A stretch of 64,000 nucleotides of DNA from Chamaecyparis obtusa. Lineage: Eukaryota; Streptophyta; Pinopsida; Cupressales; Cupressaceae. The stretch covers positions 558,001-622,000 of the forward strand of contig BSBK01005139.1 in assembly GCA_027943335.1 (NCBI GenBank). Reading direction: 5' to 3'. Each line of letters begins with the position of its first letter. Positions within the stretch are counted from its first letter, which is position 1. The position numbers and the translations under genes are program-made. This document shows, one piece after another, positions 9,312-20,409 of the stretch. The notes beneath the pieces are model-generated. The model worked only from the letters and a program-made list of their open reading frames with translations. It had not been told where the DNA came from and searched no databases.

Positions 9312-11834
9312 ATGCTTGATTCCTCCTCTTCTAGAATCATGAGTTTCAACTATCTTGCTATAGAACCTCTCTTGAGAAGGGATGATCTCGAACTCATTGC
9401 TCAATTCGAACAATATTATTTTTCCAACCATCCTGCAAGTCATCAACTTAAGGCAAGAGTAAACAAAAAGATGCTTGAGTCCGACACCTTTGCTAGGATT
9501 ATAGACATGATTCTCTCACAATCTCCTTCTTCCAAACACTCTTTATCTTCTAGGTCTTCTCATCATTCCTCATCTTCCACATCTTACCATGCCTTTTCCA
9601 AACATTATTCTCCTTCTTCAACTTCCAAATCTTATCATGACTTTTCTCAACATCATTTTAATTCTTCCTTAGCTAAGTTTTCTTCTTTCACTAAGTCTTC
9701 AATTTCCTCTTCTTCACAATCTTGTTCTTCCTCTACTTCCCCCAAGAGTCTTGCTTTTCTTCATGAGCCATACCATAATGAGCAACGTGACAATCCTTGT
9801 AATACTTTTGATGACTATGATGATGGACAATGTAGTGATACTTATGACACCTCTATTCCTCAGAGTCCTCCTAGTCATAGAATTGTGCTTACTGAAAATG
9901 GGTTGTCATATTGGAGAGATTGTGATGGTGATCCATATGATTTTGATTTCGAAAGAGAGTTTGGTTATTTTTGTAAAAAATACTTTGATGATGATCCATC
10001 TACTACTGCTGAGGACTATAAAATGCAACGCGCTGATTATAAACGTTACTACTACAAGAATCTTTCCTCTAAGAATTCCACTACTGAAAGTCAAAATTGC
10101 ACTTTCGAGAAAGATCATGTTAATGCTGAACCTTTGTCTTGTGATGGTCCCCTTCCATCCCCTACTTCTTCCAATACTCATACATCTCCTAAAGCTTCTA
10201 AGTCTTCCAAATCTTTTGCAAATCCTTCATCCAACAAAGATCCTAATGCCTTTCATGCAGTTCCCTATAGCTATCCTCAAGAGCTACCTCTTGAAGAAAC
10301 TCAAGCTAACCTTCTATTGGCTGCAAATACTTCTAATGATGCTAAATCGAAAGATCTTAAGCCTTCACCTGCTATACTACCTACTTCAGCTAATTCTTCA
10401 CCATCTCTTCTAAAGTCTTCCATACAATCCCAACATGCTTCCTTGTCCTTAGAAGTGGCTCCATGTCAAGAGGACTTTAAAAATGATAAAGAAAAGAATA
10501 TAAAAAAAGATCAAGATCAAGAACCCTCCATGTCATCCAATTATTTTCATGATGTCTCTGATCCGTTTTATGGTTCTTTTGATCTTTTACACTCTTCTGC
10601 ATTTATTCCACCATCTCCTAAGAAAGATCAAGCTACTACTTGCACCATTGAGCTTATTGGTGATCAAAATAACCTTACCACACTTGCGCTTTCCAAAGAT
10701 GATGTTTCCATTAAGGTTATTAAAAATGGTGTTGTTACTGTTAATGTTAAGCCTATTGAAGATCAAGAAGCAAATTCTGAACTTGTGTTATCCAAAGGTC
10801 CTTGTCAAGATCAAAGTCTTCCATCTTCTTGTTCTACCGCTCCATGCTCGCTTCCGCTTTCTACTCTTCCTAAGTCTTTGCAAGCTTTGAACAATCCTAT
10901 CAAAAAAGATGCTCCTATTCAAGCTGTCCATAATTCTATTAAAAATTCCAATGCTCACTCCAAAGATGTTGATATCTTTGGTTGTCATATAGATGCTGAT
11001 GAACTTATTGATTATCCTTTTGCATCTTCCACTTCCATCCTTGGACCTCTCCCACCACTGCTAACGGATTCATGTCTTCCCTCCATCTTGGGTCCTTATG
11101 TCCCTTCACTTTCCCCTCCTAATTCTCCTAATTCGTCATCCATTTTGGGTCCTTACATCCCTCCATCTCCTATCTTTCCTCAAGATCAACATAGATGCAT
11201 ACCCTTGAATCATTTTCATCCACCTACCCATCTAAACCAGTCATATCCTACTCTTTCTTCCACAAGTGCCAAGTCTTTTGGAAGTAACTTGAATGTTCAA
11301 TACAAGAAAAAGAAGCAATACAAGAATCCATCAAAAAAAAAAGATCACCATGTCTCCTCTAATCAACATGGAAGCATAAAGTCAAAAGAGATATCTAAGA
11401 AGAAAACTACAAGACAAGTATGGGTTCCAAAATCCATCATTGAAGATATTCTCTCTAAATCATCAAAAGGAAATAAAAAGCCTAAGGCTATATGGATTCC
11501 AAAATATCTCTTGAAAGAGTCTAATATTGAACAACAAGTGAAGTTGACATTCAAGCTTCCAAAGGCTTCCACTTCATCTTCTTCCAAAAACATTCTTCCA
11601 TTCCCTGTGCCTGAACCACAACCTGTGCTAAATATTCTCTATATTCCTTCTCGTATTCCTTCCTTCACATTTCCTCCATCCTCTCGCCATCCTTCAAGGT
11701 GTGTGTCGACATTGATCTTTCCTTCCTTTCCATCTACCCTTTCACAATCCTTCCATTCATTATCCTTCTACCTTCTATCTTTTTTCCTCACTTGCCTATT
11801 CCTCCTATCTTCTAGCCTCACTTGCTTTACATAA
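9312..11834 (+). CDS. Serine/proline-rich 840-residue protein of the non-autonomous retrotransposon (gag position)
   Basis: This is the only long uninterrupted frame in the element. The first ATG is at 9312 and a second in-frame ATG at 9339 begins MSFNYLAIEPLLRRDDLE; upstream codons in frame lack ATG. The N-terminal ~60 residues look folded (DDLELIAQFEQYYFSNHPAS). They are followed by long Ser runs, acidic stretches (FDDYDDGQCSD) and a low-complexity Ser/Pro/Lys middle. Three copies of a (S)ILGP(L/Y)(V/I)P-type motif lie at about residues 577-620. Near the C-terminus come a Lys-rich segment and two copies of a VWVPKSII / IWIPKYLL motif about 25 residues apart. There is no CCHC zinc knuckle, protease or polymerase motif. 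Its place after the leader is where gag sits, so a structural or RNA-binding role is a guess. That the frame stays open over 2.5 kb in a roughly 2% diverged element suggests recent selection. Confidence 0.75.
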   Translation: MLDSSSSRIMSFNYLAIEPLLRRDDLELIAQFEQYYFSNHPASHQLKARVNKKMLESDTFARIIDMILSQSPSSKHSLSSRSSHHSSSSTSYHAFSKHYSPSSTSKSYHDFSQHHFNSSLAKFSSFTKSSISSSSQSCSSSTSPKSLAFLHEPYHNEQRDNPCNTFDDYDDGQCSDTYDTSIPQSPPSHRIVLTENGLSYWRDCDGDPYDFDFEREFGYFCKKYFDDDPSTTAEDYKMQRADYKRYYYKNLSSKNSTTESQNCTFEKDHVNAEPLSCDGPLPSPTSSNTHTSPKASKSSKSFANPSSNKDPNAFHAVPYSYPQELPLEETQANLLLAANTSNDAKSKDLKPSPAILPTSANSSPSLLKSSIQSQHASLSLEVAPCQEDFKNDKEKNIKKDQDQEPSMSSNYFHDVSDPFYGSFDLLHSSAFIPPSPKKDQATTCTIELIGDQNNLTTLALSKDDVSIKVIKNGVVTVNVKPIEDQEANSELVLSKGPCQDQSLPSSCSTAPCSLPLSTLPKSLQALNNPIKKDAPIQAVHNSIKNSNAHSKDVDIFGCHIDADELIDYPFASSTSILGPLPPLLTDSCLPSILGPYVPSLSPPNSPNSSSILGPYIPPSPIFPQDQHRCIPLNHFHPPTHLNQSYPTLSSTSAKSFGSNLNVQYKKKKQYKNPSKKKDHHVSSNQHGSIKSKEISKKKTTRQVWVPKSIIEDILSKSSKGNKKPKAIWIPKYLLKESNIEQQVKLTFKLPKASTSSSSKNILPFPVPEPQPVLNILYIPSRIPSFTFPPSSRHPSRCVSTLIFPSFPSTLSQSFHSLSFYLLSFFLTCLFLLSSSLTCFT

Positions 11835-14571
11835 AATCTTATCCTCCATTTTTCTCTTCCATCTTCTTCTCCCTATCAGCATCTTTGAGCATATCATTTT
11901 GAATCCTTGGCATATTATGGTTTATCCTTTCAAAGAGCATTATCTGCAAAGCTTGCCTTCTTCCAAAAAAGAAAAAATTCAAAAAATTCAAAAAAAAAAG
12001 AAAACAAAAAAAAAGAAAAAAAGAAAAAAAATTTGAAAATGTGCCATGGTGAAAACCTGGAAACAGGTGCCTTGGTAGCAAAAGTAAAGAGAAATAAATT
12101 CGTCCTATGGTGAAAATCACTCCTTTGTGGCACCTTGGATAAGTACCGTGATGAAAACCTGGCAATCAGGCATCATGTGTAGTTCTTCTACATATTTCAT
12201 TCATTTTGTCTTCTCTCTTTGATCTTGACAATGCTGAGCTATACACAAATATTTTGCTATCTTGTGAGCTATCTTACGATGATCTTGTTATCATTCCATT
12301 CATGTTTAGCCTTCATATTTATTTTCCTCCATTCATTCTAGCCTTTCGCTATCCTTTTCCCCTTTGGTCTTGATCTAATAAAAAGAGTAAAACACGATGC
12401 TATGAAGTCTCTTGACATGTCTACTCCTTTGGACTGCATCCTTTCTTTCTTTTGTAGTGCGCTTTTGTGACTTATCCTATGCTAGCCTCTCATTGCTTGT
12501 CCAAATGTGTTTTAAATGACAATTTTTCCCTGGCTTGAGTACTCTTGAAGAGTTTTCCATTGAGGATTTTTTCCCTTCATTCTCCTTCATCTTCCATCTC
12601 TTCCACCAGCTTGCTAATCCCTCGTGTCCTCCACCTTGCTAGACATTGGGACTACACGATGTGATCTTGCTTGAGAGTTTGATGCCCATTTCTGTCTGGG
12701 GCATTCTTTGTACATACTTTATGATCCTAAAAAAATTCCAAAAAAATTCATATATGATGCTAAAAAAATTCAACAAAAAAAAAAAAAAAAAAGTGCCTTG
12801 GTGAAAACTTGGAAACAGGCGCCTTGGTAGCAAAAATACAAAAAAATTATAAAAAAATCTTGAAAAAATTGCAATAAATCTATCAAGTGGTGAAAACCTG
12901 GAAACAGGCGTTGCTTGAGACCCTCTGCACCTATGTCTATCAGTCTTGCGTGGCGCTCATTCGCTCCACTTCTCGCTTTGCCTCTCCTAGCCTGGAATTG
13001 ACTCTTATCTTAGTCTAGGGGGCATACGTTGTTTTAAGCTTATCTTGGGTCTCTTTGTGCATCTAGGTTTCTTAGGCACCTCGCAAAAGGTGTTTTTCAA
13101 CACCACCCCAATTGTGTTTTTCAACACTACCCTAGTGTCGAGTGTTTCTCAACACTTATCAGATATCCTACCCGCAGTCTAGATGATGCAATATTTCTCA
13201 TTGGCAGATGCAATACTCAAAGTTTGACTCTATGACCTACACACACGCACTTAAACATTTGACTCGCTGAGACTTGCTTGGCTTTATTTCTTTGTGTGTT
13301 GTTTATGATGATTTCTTTGCTGGGTGTTCTCCCCCTATGATCATTTTCGATGACGCGTAGCTAGAAGACTGAGGGAATGAGAACATGTTTTATTTGCTTT
13401 CTGCCTGTGGGTATATTTTGTTGATCCTTACTGTCATGAGCATTTATCCTGGTCTTACTTGACACTATGGATTGACAAGGTATTATCCTTGACTTTTTTT
13501 TGTGAGTGCATGCTTCTAGTTATCCTGACTTTCATGTGTCTTGATACAAGCATAATCTTGCCATATCAAAATTTAGGTGATCTCACTACATTAGTCATCT
13601 AGACCTACATGTCTTTGATGCCTAGGTGGGATTTCCACACTCCTATCTGATATAGATCATATTTAGATCCACATAGCTATACTAGTGTGCATTGTATGAT
13701 CTTGCGACGCTACCAATAACGCTCAATGATGAATATTAGATGTCTATTGGCTTTGTAACCTTGCAAGTAAACCACTTTTCATGTAGCTTGCATTCTTAAG
13801 TTCATGTTAGTTAGTTTTGCATCTTGCATATGGAGAGAGCTCTTCTTTTCATCTTACGTGGACTTGTTAATCAACTGCGCTCACCTTTCACTTCTTCCCG
13901 ATCATGTCTTTCACTTCTTGTATTTCATATCCCATCATTTTCTATTCATTTCGGGATCAAAACCGAAATCCGAGTTCACCTTGATCATCCCAATGATTTT
14001 TTTCCTTCTTTCATGCAGTTGGCTAACCTTTTGAGGCCTGATCCTTCGATCTTCACTGGGGCATTCTTCACCTCTTCATCCCCATCTCTTTCAAACTTCC
14101 AGTCTTTCATTCACTTTCAAATCCCAAGTTCAAATTCTTCCCCTCCGTGGTGTTTTCAGGTTGAGGGACCGCTTGGTTCGTGCCCCGTGTCCCATGTGTG
14201 GGGCATATCTTCACTACTTGATGGTTATTCTGTTCTCTCTCTTCGATTATGATTTCTAGTGATTTGATCATGTCTCTCTTGCTTCTGCTATCCCTCTACC
14301 TGAATTTCACTTTCGATCCTGAGGGGGCAAACACATCATATCTTATTGGCTATCTCTTTCCTAAGTGTTTAGTACTGTCGCTACCAGGCTGACCATGCAG
14401 GATTTGCTATTTTTCTGCACTTCATTCTTTGGAGTCAGAACGCTATTGCTTGCCTTCTTGGCTATCTCTTACTTTCTTGGCTGATCTGAGTTGCTTTGTG
14501 ATCCCAAATCGATCTCACATTTCAACTTCATTCTTTGACTACATGTGTTCCCAGATCGATCACACATTAGT
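11835..14571 (+). other. 3' noncoding part of the retrotransposon interior
   Basis: About 2.7 kb with no convincing coding frame; a possible minor frame at 13824-14252 has no recognisable motif. It contains A-rich tracts near 11970-12030 and 12720-12860. It also holds four copies of a GGTGAAAACCTGGAAACAGG-type motif (listed separately) and a second polypurine-like run, TGAGGGGGCAAA, at 14320-14331. Such long spacers between gag and the 3' LTR suggest that a pol region was replaced or lost. Confidence 0.7.
12056..12908 (+). repeat. Four repeated small hairpins with GNRA-type loops
   Basis: The copies are CCTGGAAACAGG at 12056-12067, CCTGGCAATCAGG at 12158-12170, CTTGGAAACAGG at 12808-12819 and CCTGGAAACAGG at 12897-12908. 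Each folds as a 4-bp stem (CCTG/CAGG) around GAAA or GCAAT. The third keeps pairing through a G-U pair, and all four follow a (G)TGATGAAAA or GGTGAAAA lead-in. Three are followed by a (T/C)GCC or similar step. The DNA repeats are seen directly; a role as RNA structure is inference. Confidence 0.6.
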
Positions 14572-14572
14572 C

Positions 14573-14583
14573 AGAGGGGCAAA
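14573..14583 (+). promoter_or_regulatory. Polypurine tract
   Basis: AGAGGGGCAAA directly abuts the 3' LTR start TGTATACACC. This is the position and composition expected of the plus-strand primer in LTR retrotransposons. Confidence 0.85.
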
Positions 14584-15507
14584 TGTATACACCTAAAAAT
14601 GGGCACCTAGACTATTAGCCCCTTTTGCTAAATCATTAATTGCTTGTTCTTGATCAAATCCTAGTTCTATCATTTATTCGATTATTTTCTATGGGCTAAC
14701 CATTTTATCCTAAGTTTTTATTTATTTAAAAAGAATATTTTCTCCCCTTTTAATAAATAAAAGCCCCCACTTTTCCTCTTATCCTAAGTTGCACAAATAA
14801 AGCATTATTCTTATTTTATAAAAAGGGAAAAAGCACTTTTTGTCTCATATGGACACAAAAGTCAACTCTTATTTTCCCATTGGAGGATATTTGTGCACAT
14901 GGATTTCTCCTCTTTTAAGCTCCACCGTTGATTAAATATTTTGCCTCTTAATCTCCATGGTCCATTCCTTTTCATTTCCTTTAAAAGGAGAGCTCTTTTC
15001 TTCATTCTAGATCTCCAACTTTTTATGCTAATGTTATGTTGCAGGTTTTCTAGGTCACTTTGGAGCTTTTTGGAGATTTGGAGCATTCTTGGCTTTTGCA
15101 TCTACATGTTATCATAGTTTCATTTCTTGCATAGTAGCTTCATTTTCATGGCATTCTTAGCTTAGATTTCTTTTATGCTTTAGATTAATTCATCTAGCTT
15201 AACTAGGAGGCTTTGTAATACTTGTTCTTTCATTTCCATAGTTTAGCTTGCATATTCATCTTAATCTAGCTTGCATTTCATTTTATTTTATTCTTGAGGA
15301 TATTGGCATTCTTTCCCTTGTCTTCATTTGAATCTCCCATTGCATGGTTTACTAGCAAGGTTATTGGCTTAATAGCTCTAGCTGAGAGCATTCTTAAAAA
15401 CCCTTGCACTCCATGCCTAGAGAGCTATGGATTGATTTTTGAGACCTCATTCTTGAGTGTTCTTGAATGTAATGATTCATAGAAGTGTGACACAATTATA
15501 GCACACA
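14584..15507 (+). repeat. 3' LTR, 924 bp
   Basis: Matches 6173-7096 from TGTATACACC to GCACACA and is followed by the target duplication ACAGG at 15508-15512. Most differences from the 5' LTR are C/T or A/G transitions. Confidence 0.93.
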
Positions 15508-15512
15508 ACAGG

Positions 15513-16148
15513 CAGAGTACTGCTATTTTGTCCAAAAGACCAATACCTAAATTTGAGATATGTTTTGATATGGCCAAAAGGGTATTTGATTATTTCCAAA
15601 AGGGTGTTTGATTATGTAATTAGGCCAGTTTGAAGTCTTTTAGCCATTGGGAGTAAAGAGTAAGTCTAGAAACCTTGAAACCACTTTAATAGATATCTTT
15701 ATATACCTCAAATGATGAATTACACATGTGAACACACGTAGCACATAAAGCATACACATAAATTTTCTTAAGTCATGAAGCATACATGTAGCACATAGAT
15801 TATAAAGCATACAACATGAATTCAATTAAGTCATGTACGTAGCCCATACACATGAATTTAGGTTATGAATAATGTACTTAAATATACATGAATATACTTA
15901 AGGCATAAATCGTACACATGAGTACATACACAAAAGCATATTTACATCCTAACAATGAATAAATGAACACAAAATTAACAAATTGGATCAAATATCAAGT
16001 TTCATATATATATATATCAAAATGAACAATAATTCTGTACATATTTATATGTCAACATATCTAGATACAATGTGGCATATGTCATCTCAAAATGTGTCAT
16101 ATGACATCTCAAAATAAGAAGTTCAACTATAAATGTTTCTAGGAAATC
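15513..16148. other. AT-rich spacer without a recognisable gene
   Basis: Contains a short run of TA repeats near 16007 and loosely repeated CATACACATGAAT-like words around 15720-15930. These may be a degenerate tandem repeat. I see no coding signal here. Confidence 0.6.
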
Positions 16149-18384
16149 CTATTCTACTGGTGGATCATCAAAATGCAGCCTCTTTGAAGTACGCTTGGGC
16201 TCTGATGGATCCTGCATTCAAACACAAAAGTGAAACCCCAAGTTAGATTAAAATTCATAATCATAGACAACAATAATAAATAAAATTTAAACTAAAATTG
16301 AACTCTCGTATACCTCACCTCTCTGTCTCCTCCTATGGACAGAAGACCTAATATATGTCCTTGGTAGCGCAAGAATAGTGCCACCAATGTCGACTCCCAC
16401 CTATATATGTTTGCGAACATGAGATTGATCTACGAGTTATACTATTTAATGTCAAAAACTTGGTGGCAAATATATGTTTACAAAATAATTAACATTAAAA
16501 CTTACCTATGTTGAACTTTCTTCAGGGATTGTTGGTTGAGTCATCAGCGATACAAACCCTTGGCGTTCTGGCTCCCTCAAACTAGGAGTGACCTACAAAA
16601 GTCAAACAGATACTTTATACTGTCATAACTTGACCATATTATATATACTTGATAGTAAAATACACACAAATAACTTTAGAAATGTATGTACCATGGGGCT
16701 ATCACTGAGAGCGGATATGCCTATGACTCTATCATGATGATAGGGTCTCACGGCATCATCATATGCCACTCTCTGTCAAATAAACCATGTAAATTAAAAA
16801 TGAGTATGCACAACTGACAAGTATACATGAATGCATAAACAAACTAAATTACTTAATTACCTTTCCTTTATCAATGGCTGACACCTGCACCCCCTCACAT
16901 TGCCCCTCGGTGGCAACTGGTGACACCTGTGTCAGTATGTAAAAGATGACCATAAAAATTAGAAAACAATGTACATATACTATTATCATAATTTAAAAGG
17001 AAACCAATGAGTACATTAAAATATATGTACCGTGGAAGTGTCAAGACCAAATGATATGCAAGAAAGCATGGATCCCTCCACCTATGCCATCTCCTCCTCT
17101 GTCATCAACTGAACATAAATGTAACACATAAAAAGACATAAGTGGGAAATTATTATAAGGAAATTCTACTAAAAATACGAATAATAAAATTTAAATACAA
17201 TGTAAAAAGTGAATGGTTTACCCTTACCATAATAGTGGTAGTCCATGGCTCTGTAGGCTCCTGATGCACATCTACATGAGCGGCTTCAATGCCTATAGTG
17301 TGTTGTGTATAATTTTCCCCATCAAAGCCAAAATTATATGTATCACTATCAGTCAGGGGTCCAGGGCACAGATTCTTGCATATAATGCAAGTGTGGACCA
17401 CACAAACATGTGAGCTCACGGAGGATGTGGAAGTGCCAGAAGTATTAGGATGAGGAGACAATAATGTTGTGCTTTGTGTAACCAGCAGATCACTCAATGT
17501 GTGAATGGCTCAAATAGTCTGTGAGTCGGCCTCAACAATAATGTCTGAATGCTGCACTGTGGGAGGTGGTGAAATCTCGGAAGGGGGGACATATGTGCGG
17601 GATTTCACCCATTGTGCACATGGCCTATCTTATGGAGTGCCTAAATCTACACCCTAGTTCGGCCTCATACTCCAATAATTCACCTTGTGACCGAGCACAA
17701 ATTTAGCATACAATTTTCTAATAAAATAAAATGGGACATCCAAATTGTTGTGAGGTGGTCTATCAAAAACCATCCACCAACGGTTCCAAAAGTTGTCACG
17801 TATTGCACTATTTGTACACCATTTAATTGACAACTTGGTTTTTTTATGGTCTACTTTTAGACTATTTTTAGGATCCACAAAAAGATTAGCTATGTCATGT
17901 TTTGTTATATTTAGGTTCATGACTTGATCATAATCAAGCCCATCGTCAAACTGGGCAAGCATGGATTCACACCAAAGAAGTGCAGCATTATGTTGTTGTG
18001 TCAGTTTCTCCATGTTTTCAATTATTGAGTTCAATGTCGTAAACATGGGGTGCAATGTGGGGATATTGGCATATGCGGTTTGAAATCCTCTAAGTTCATT
18101 TAGATTATCTCCTATTAGATCTTCTAAACGGTGAGGGTTTGTGACTGGTACGTCTTCTGAAGGTGGGGGATTGTTGGGAGGTGGTTCTAGATTGTTTGCG
18201 GGATCATTAGGAGGTTTTTCTAATTCCATGTCTGATAACAATGAAAAAACAAATCGATAATTATAATAAATTTTAAAAAACAATCCAAAAAATCATTGCT
18301 CCCCTAATTTTTATATAAAAAACTATATATATATATCTATTTAAAAACAATAAAAACAATACAAATTAGAAGCTTTCACTTACC
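16149..18384 (-). pseudogene. Eight-exon gene of unknown function with in-frame stops
   Basis: Read on the minus strand, consistent splice signals define a 5' UTR exon ending at 18384 (CCAG|GTAAGT). Coding exons follow at 18231-17228 (ATG at 18229), 17108-17031, 16926-16861, 16772-16692, 16592-16506, 16400-16319 and 16211-16149, where the final stop is TAG. The first coding exon encodes a Pro-rich acidic start (MELEKPPNDPANNLEPPP), then a segment with KWCTNSAIRDNFWNRWWMVF. At least five in-frame stops occur: TAG at 17654-17656, two more in the first coding exon, one in the second and one at the last codon of the 16592-16506 exon. Several fit CAG to TAG changes. The phase of the last junction is uncertain. 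A TATA-like ATTATAAAT lies near 18500. I do not recognise the family; the accessory gene of a DNA transposon is possible. Confidence 0.55.
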
Positions 18385-18534
18385 TGGAAAATTAGGAAAA
18401 ATCAGATAGGGGAAATGATATCAGATATCGGATAGCCCTAGCTACGTTCACATTTTTACAATGAAAAAATGTTGAACATGGCTGGGTACAGTGATTTATA
18501 ATTACTGGCAAATATCAAATATCTGATTTTCCCT

Positions 18535-20399
18535 TTAGCTTTGGCTTTTGGCTTGGACAGGTGTACTGACACCCAGGCCTACTAAAAAGTCAACAAATCT
18601 ATTTGTGCACTTTTGGACGAGTGAAAATTGGTTTTTTTCACATCGCCACTTTTTGGCATACCATGATCCTGCACATACCCTTACCCTTCCTCCAAAAAAA
18701 ATGTCATCAACAAATATTTCAACAATCAAAATCCTATCATTACTCATATTTTAGATACGTGCAGCCTCATCCCGCTTTTCCATGTAGAGAAGTTATCCCT
18801 ATTAAATTTTGGTGCCTCCCTCTTATACATCTTCAAATATTTTACTCAATTATTTTAAACTTATCCCTTTAGAGTACCTTTCTCTGATACCAATTGTTGG
18901 ATTACTGAGAGGGGGGTGAATCAGTAATAAGTGATTCTTTAAACCTTAAAACCTTAACTCTGATTCAACTCGGTAAGACAAACTTCAATAGTAATTAACA
19001 ATAGTAGCAACTTCAAATAATCAACAAATAACATGCACAATACACATTCAAAACACTTGACACTAGCATTTAACGTGGAAACCCAATTTGGGAAAAATCA
19101 CTGTGGAAATTGTCACCCACTAATAAAAAATATCCTTCTGAAGTATACTTGGTTAAGAGTCAATCCTGTTAAAGATTACAATGCACATTGTTAAATGTGA
19201 CCCTATTAGGGGATTTTCCTTAGACCTGTTAGGATCTTCACCCTATTAGGAGTGACCTAGTTAAAGGTCTTTAAACACTCTTCTAGAATGTCACCTCTCT
19301 CGAGGATTTACAATAAGACTATTAAGTTCACTCAGTTAAAAGATTTTTTTGCTACAAATGTTAATAAGCAATAGTATAGAAATTTGATAAGTAAATCTGC
19401 AACTACTTCTTGCTTAGTTAGATCCATTTTGTTCTCTTTGTCCTCACTTCTTCCCTTCACTATCCACTGGCCTTCACACTTCAACAAAATCTTCTTGCAG
19501 ACGTAGATTTCAAACTTTTTCTTCTTCACTACATCACTCGGTTACACATCCACACTTCAACTTGCCAACTCTTTTTCCATTCAATTTCATCCTTTATATA
19601 GACTCTTTTTTTCCTCTTAATCTCCTTTATTACGTTTTCCTTTGTTTATTCTAAACCGTTAGATTAACCTCTTGAACTGATTCAATGAACTTAGCGCTCA
19701 ATAAAAAAATTTATCATCACCTCAGAACTTGAACTTTTCTTGGAACTTGTACCTTCACTTTTTGCCATTTAATCTTTACCATAGATCATCGCCTTAAATT
19801 TTCTTATCATCGTAGATCTCTTTAACTAACTCTTCCTCATCCTTAGAATCTTCCAGATCACTGTGGCTCTACATTAAATGTCACTCTGATCCTTGTATTT
19901 AATTTTTGTTCCTTGCTCAGTGCCTTTCCTTTTCCTTCAACCAAAATTTTGTTTCCTTTTCTCGATAACTAACTCCTTACACTCAGTGTCTTGGCTTCCT
20001 TTCTCTTTATCGAATATTACTTTCCTTTTACCGAGTAACTCCTTCCTACTCGATAACCAAACTATTTTCATTGTTCACTTGTCCAATATCCTTTACCAAC
20101 TTGATATCTTCATATGTAAAGTAGAAAATAGCTAAACATTTATTACCTTATCATTGTTTGATATGTATTAGCTTCCCAATTAAGTTCTTCAACTTCACAA
20201 CTTTTCACTTCCTCTTTTTCCTTAACTCACTCAACTTATATCATACTCTAAATGATATGGCAACTCAATATAAACTAGAAATCAATTGCTTGACATCAAT
20301 GACAAAATAACAACTAATCTAATCCTTCTACAATCTTGTATATCTCTAATCTTGATCTTCTTCATCATCACCATCAATTGTAGTTAACAAAATATTTTC
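18535..20399 (-). mobile_element. Copia-type LTR remnant: one LTR plus internally deleted body
   Basis: On the minus strand a 1505-bp LTR (20399 down to 18895) starts TGTTAACTAC and ends ATCCAACA. Two bases further on is TGGTATCAGAG (18892-18882), the usual initiator-Met tRNA primer site. The body then reads like the start of a copia gag (NFSTWKSGMRLHVSKI). Within a few bases it continues as reverse transcriptase sequence, VEIFVDDIFFGG with the catalytic DD, in a 70-codon frame ending at 18535. Most of gag, protease, integrase and RT is therefore missing. No second LTR is seen. The TGTT/AACA LTR ends support the boundaries; the far end at 20399 is less certain. Confidence 0.75.
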
Positions 20400-20409
20400 A
20401 AAAGCTTTT

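Larger units (their letters stand above)
6173..15507 (+). mobile_element. Complete LTR retrotransposon without a polymerase (non-autonomous)
   Basis: Two direct repeats of 924 bp (6173-7096 and 14584-15507) begin TGTATACACC and end GCACACA. The 5-bp duplication ACAGG flanks both outer ends (6168-6172 and 15508-15512). A primer-binding-site-like sequence follows the 5' LTR and a polypurine tract precedes the 3' LTR, so the structure is complete. I counted about 19 mismatches between the LTRs (about 2%), meaning insertion was fairly recent on a tree time scale. The 7.5-kb interior has one long frame (9312-11834) and no recognisable protease, reverse transcriptase, RNase H or integrase. It therefore resembles the large non-autonomous retroelements of plants, which borrow enzymes from a partner. 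The PBS style and the 3' noncoding repeats suggest a Ty3/gypsy partner; this is inference. Confidence 0.93.

Noticed and set aside
9751..10890. Leu/Met-rich frames at 9751-10413 and 10549-10890
   Set aside because: They lie in another frame of the 840-residue serine-rich coding region and reflect its Ser codon use (TCT/TCC read as CTT/CCT and similar).
11907..12165. Lys-rich and Phe-rich frames on the two strands
   Set aside because: Both come from the A-rich tract at 11970-12030 and overlap each other; no conserved motif.
6451..15101. Paired minus-strand frames in both LTRs (6451-6690 and 14862-15101)
   Set aside because: They recur only because the LTRs are copies of each other; no start context or family motif supports a protein.
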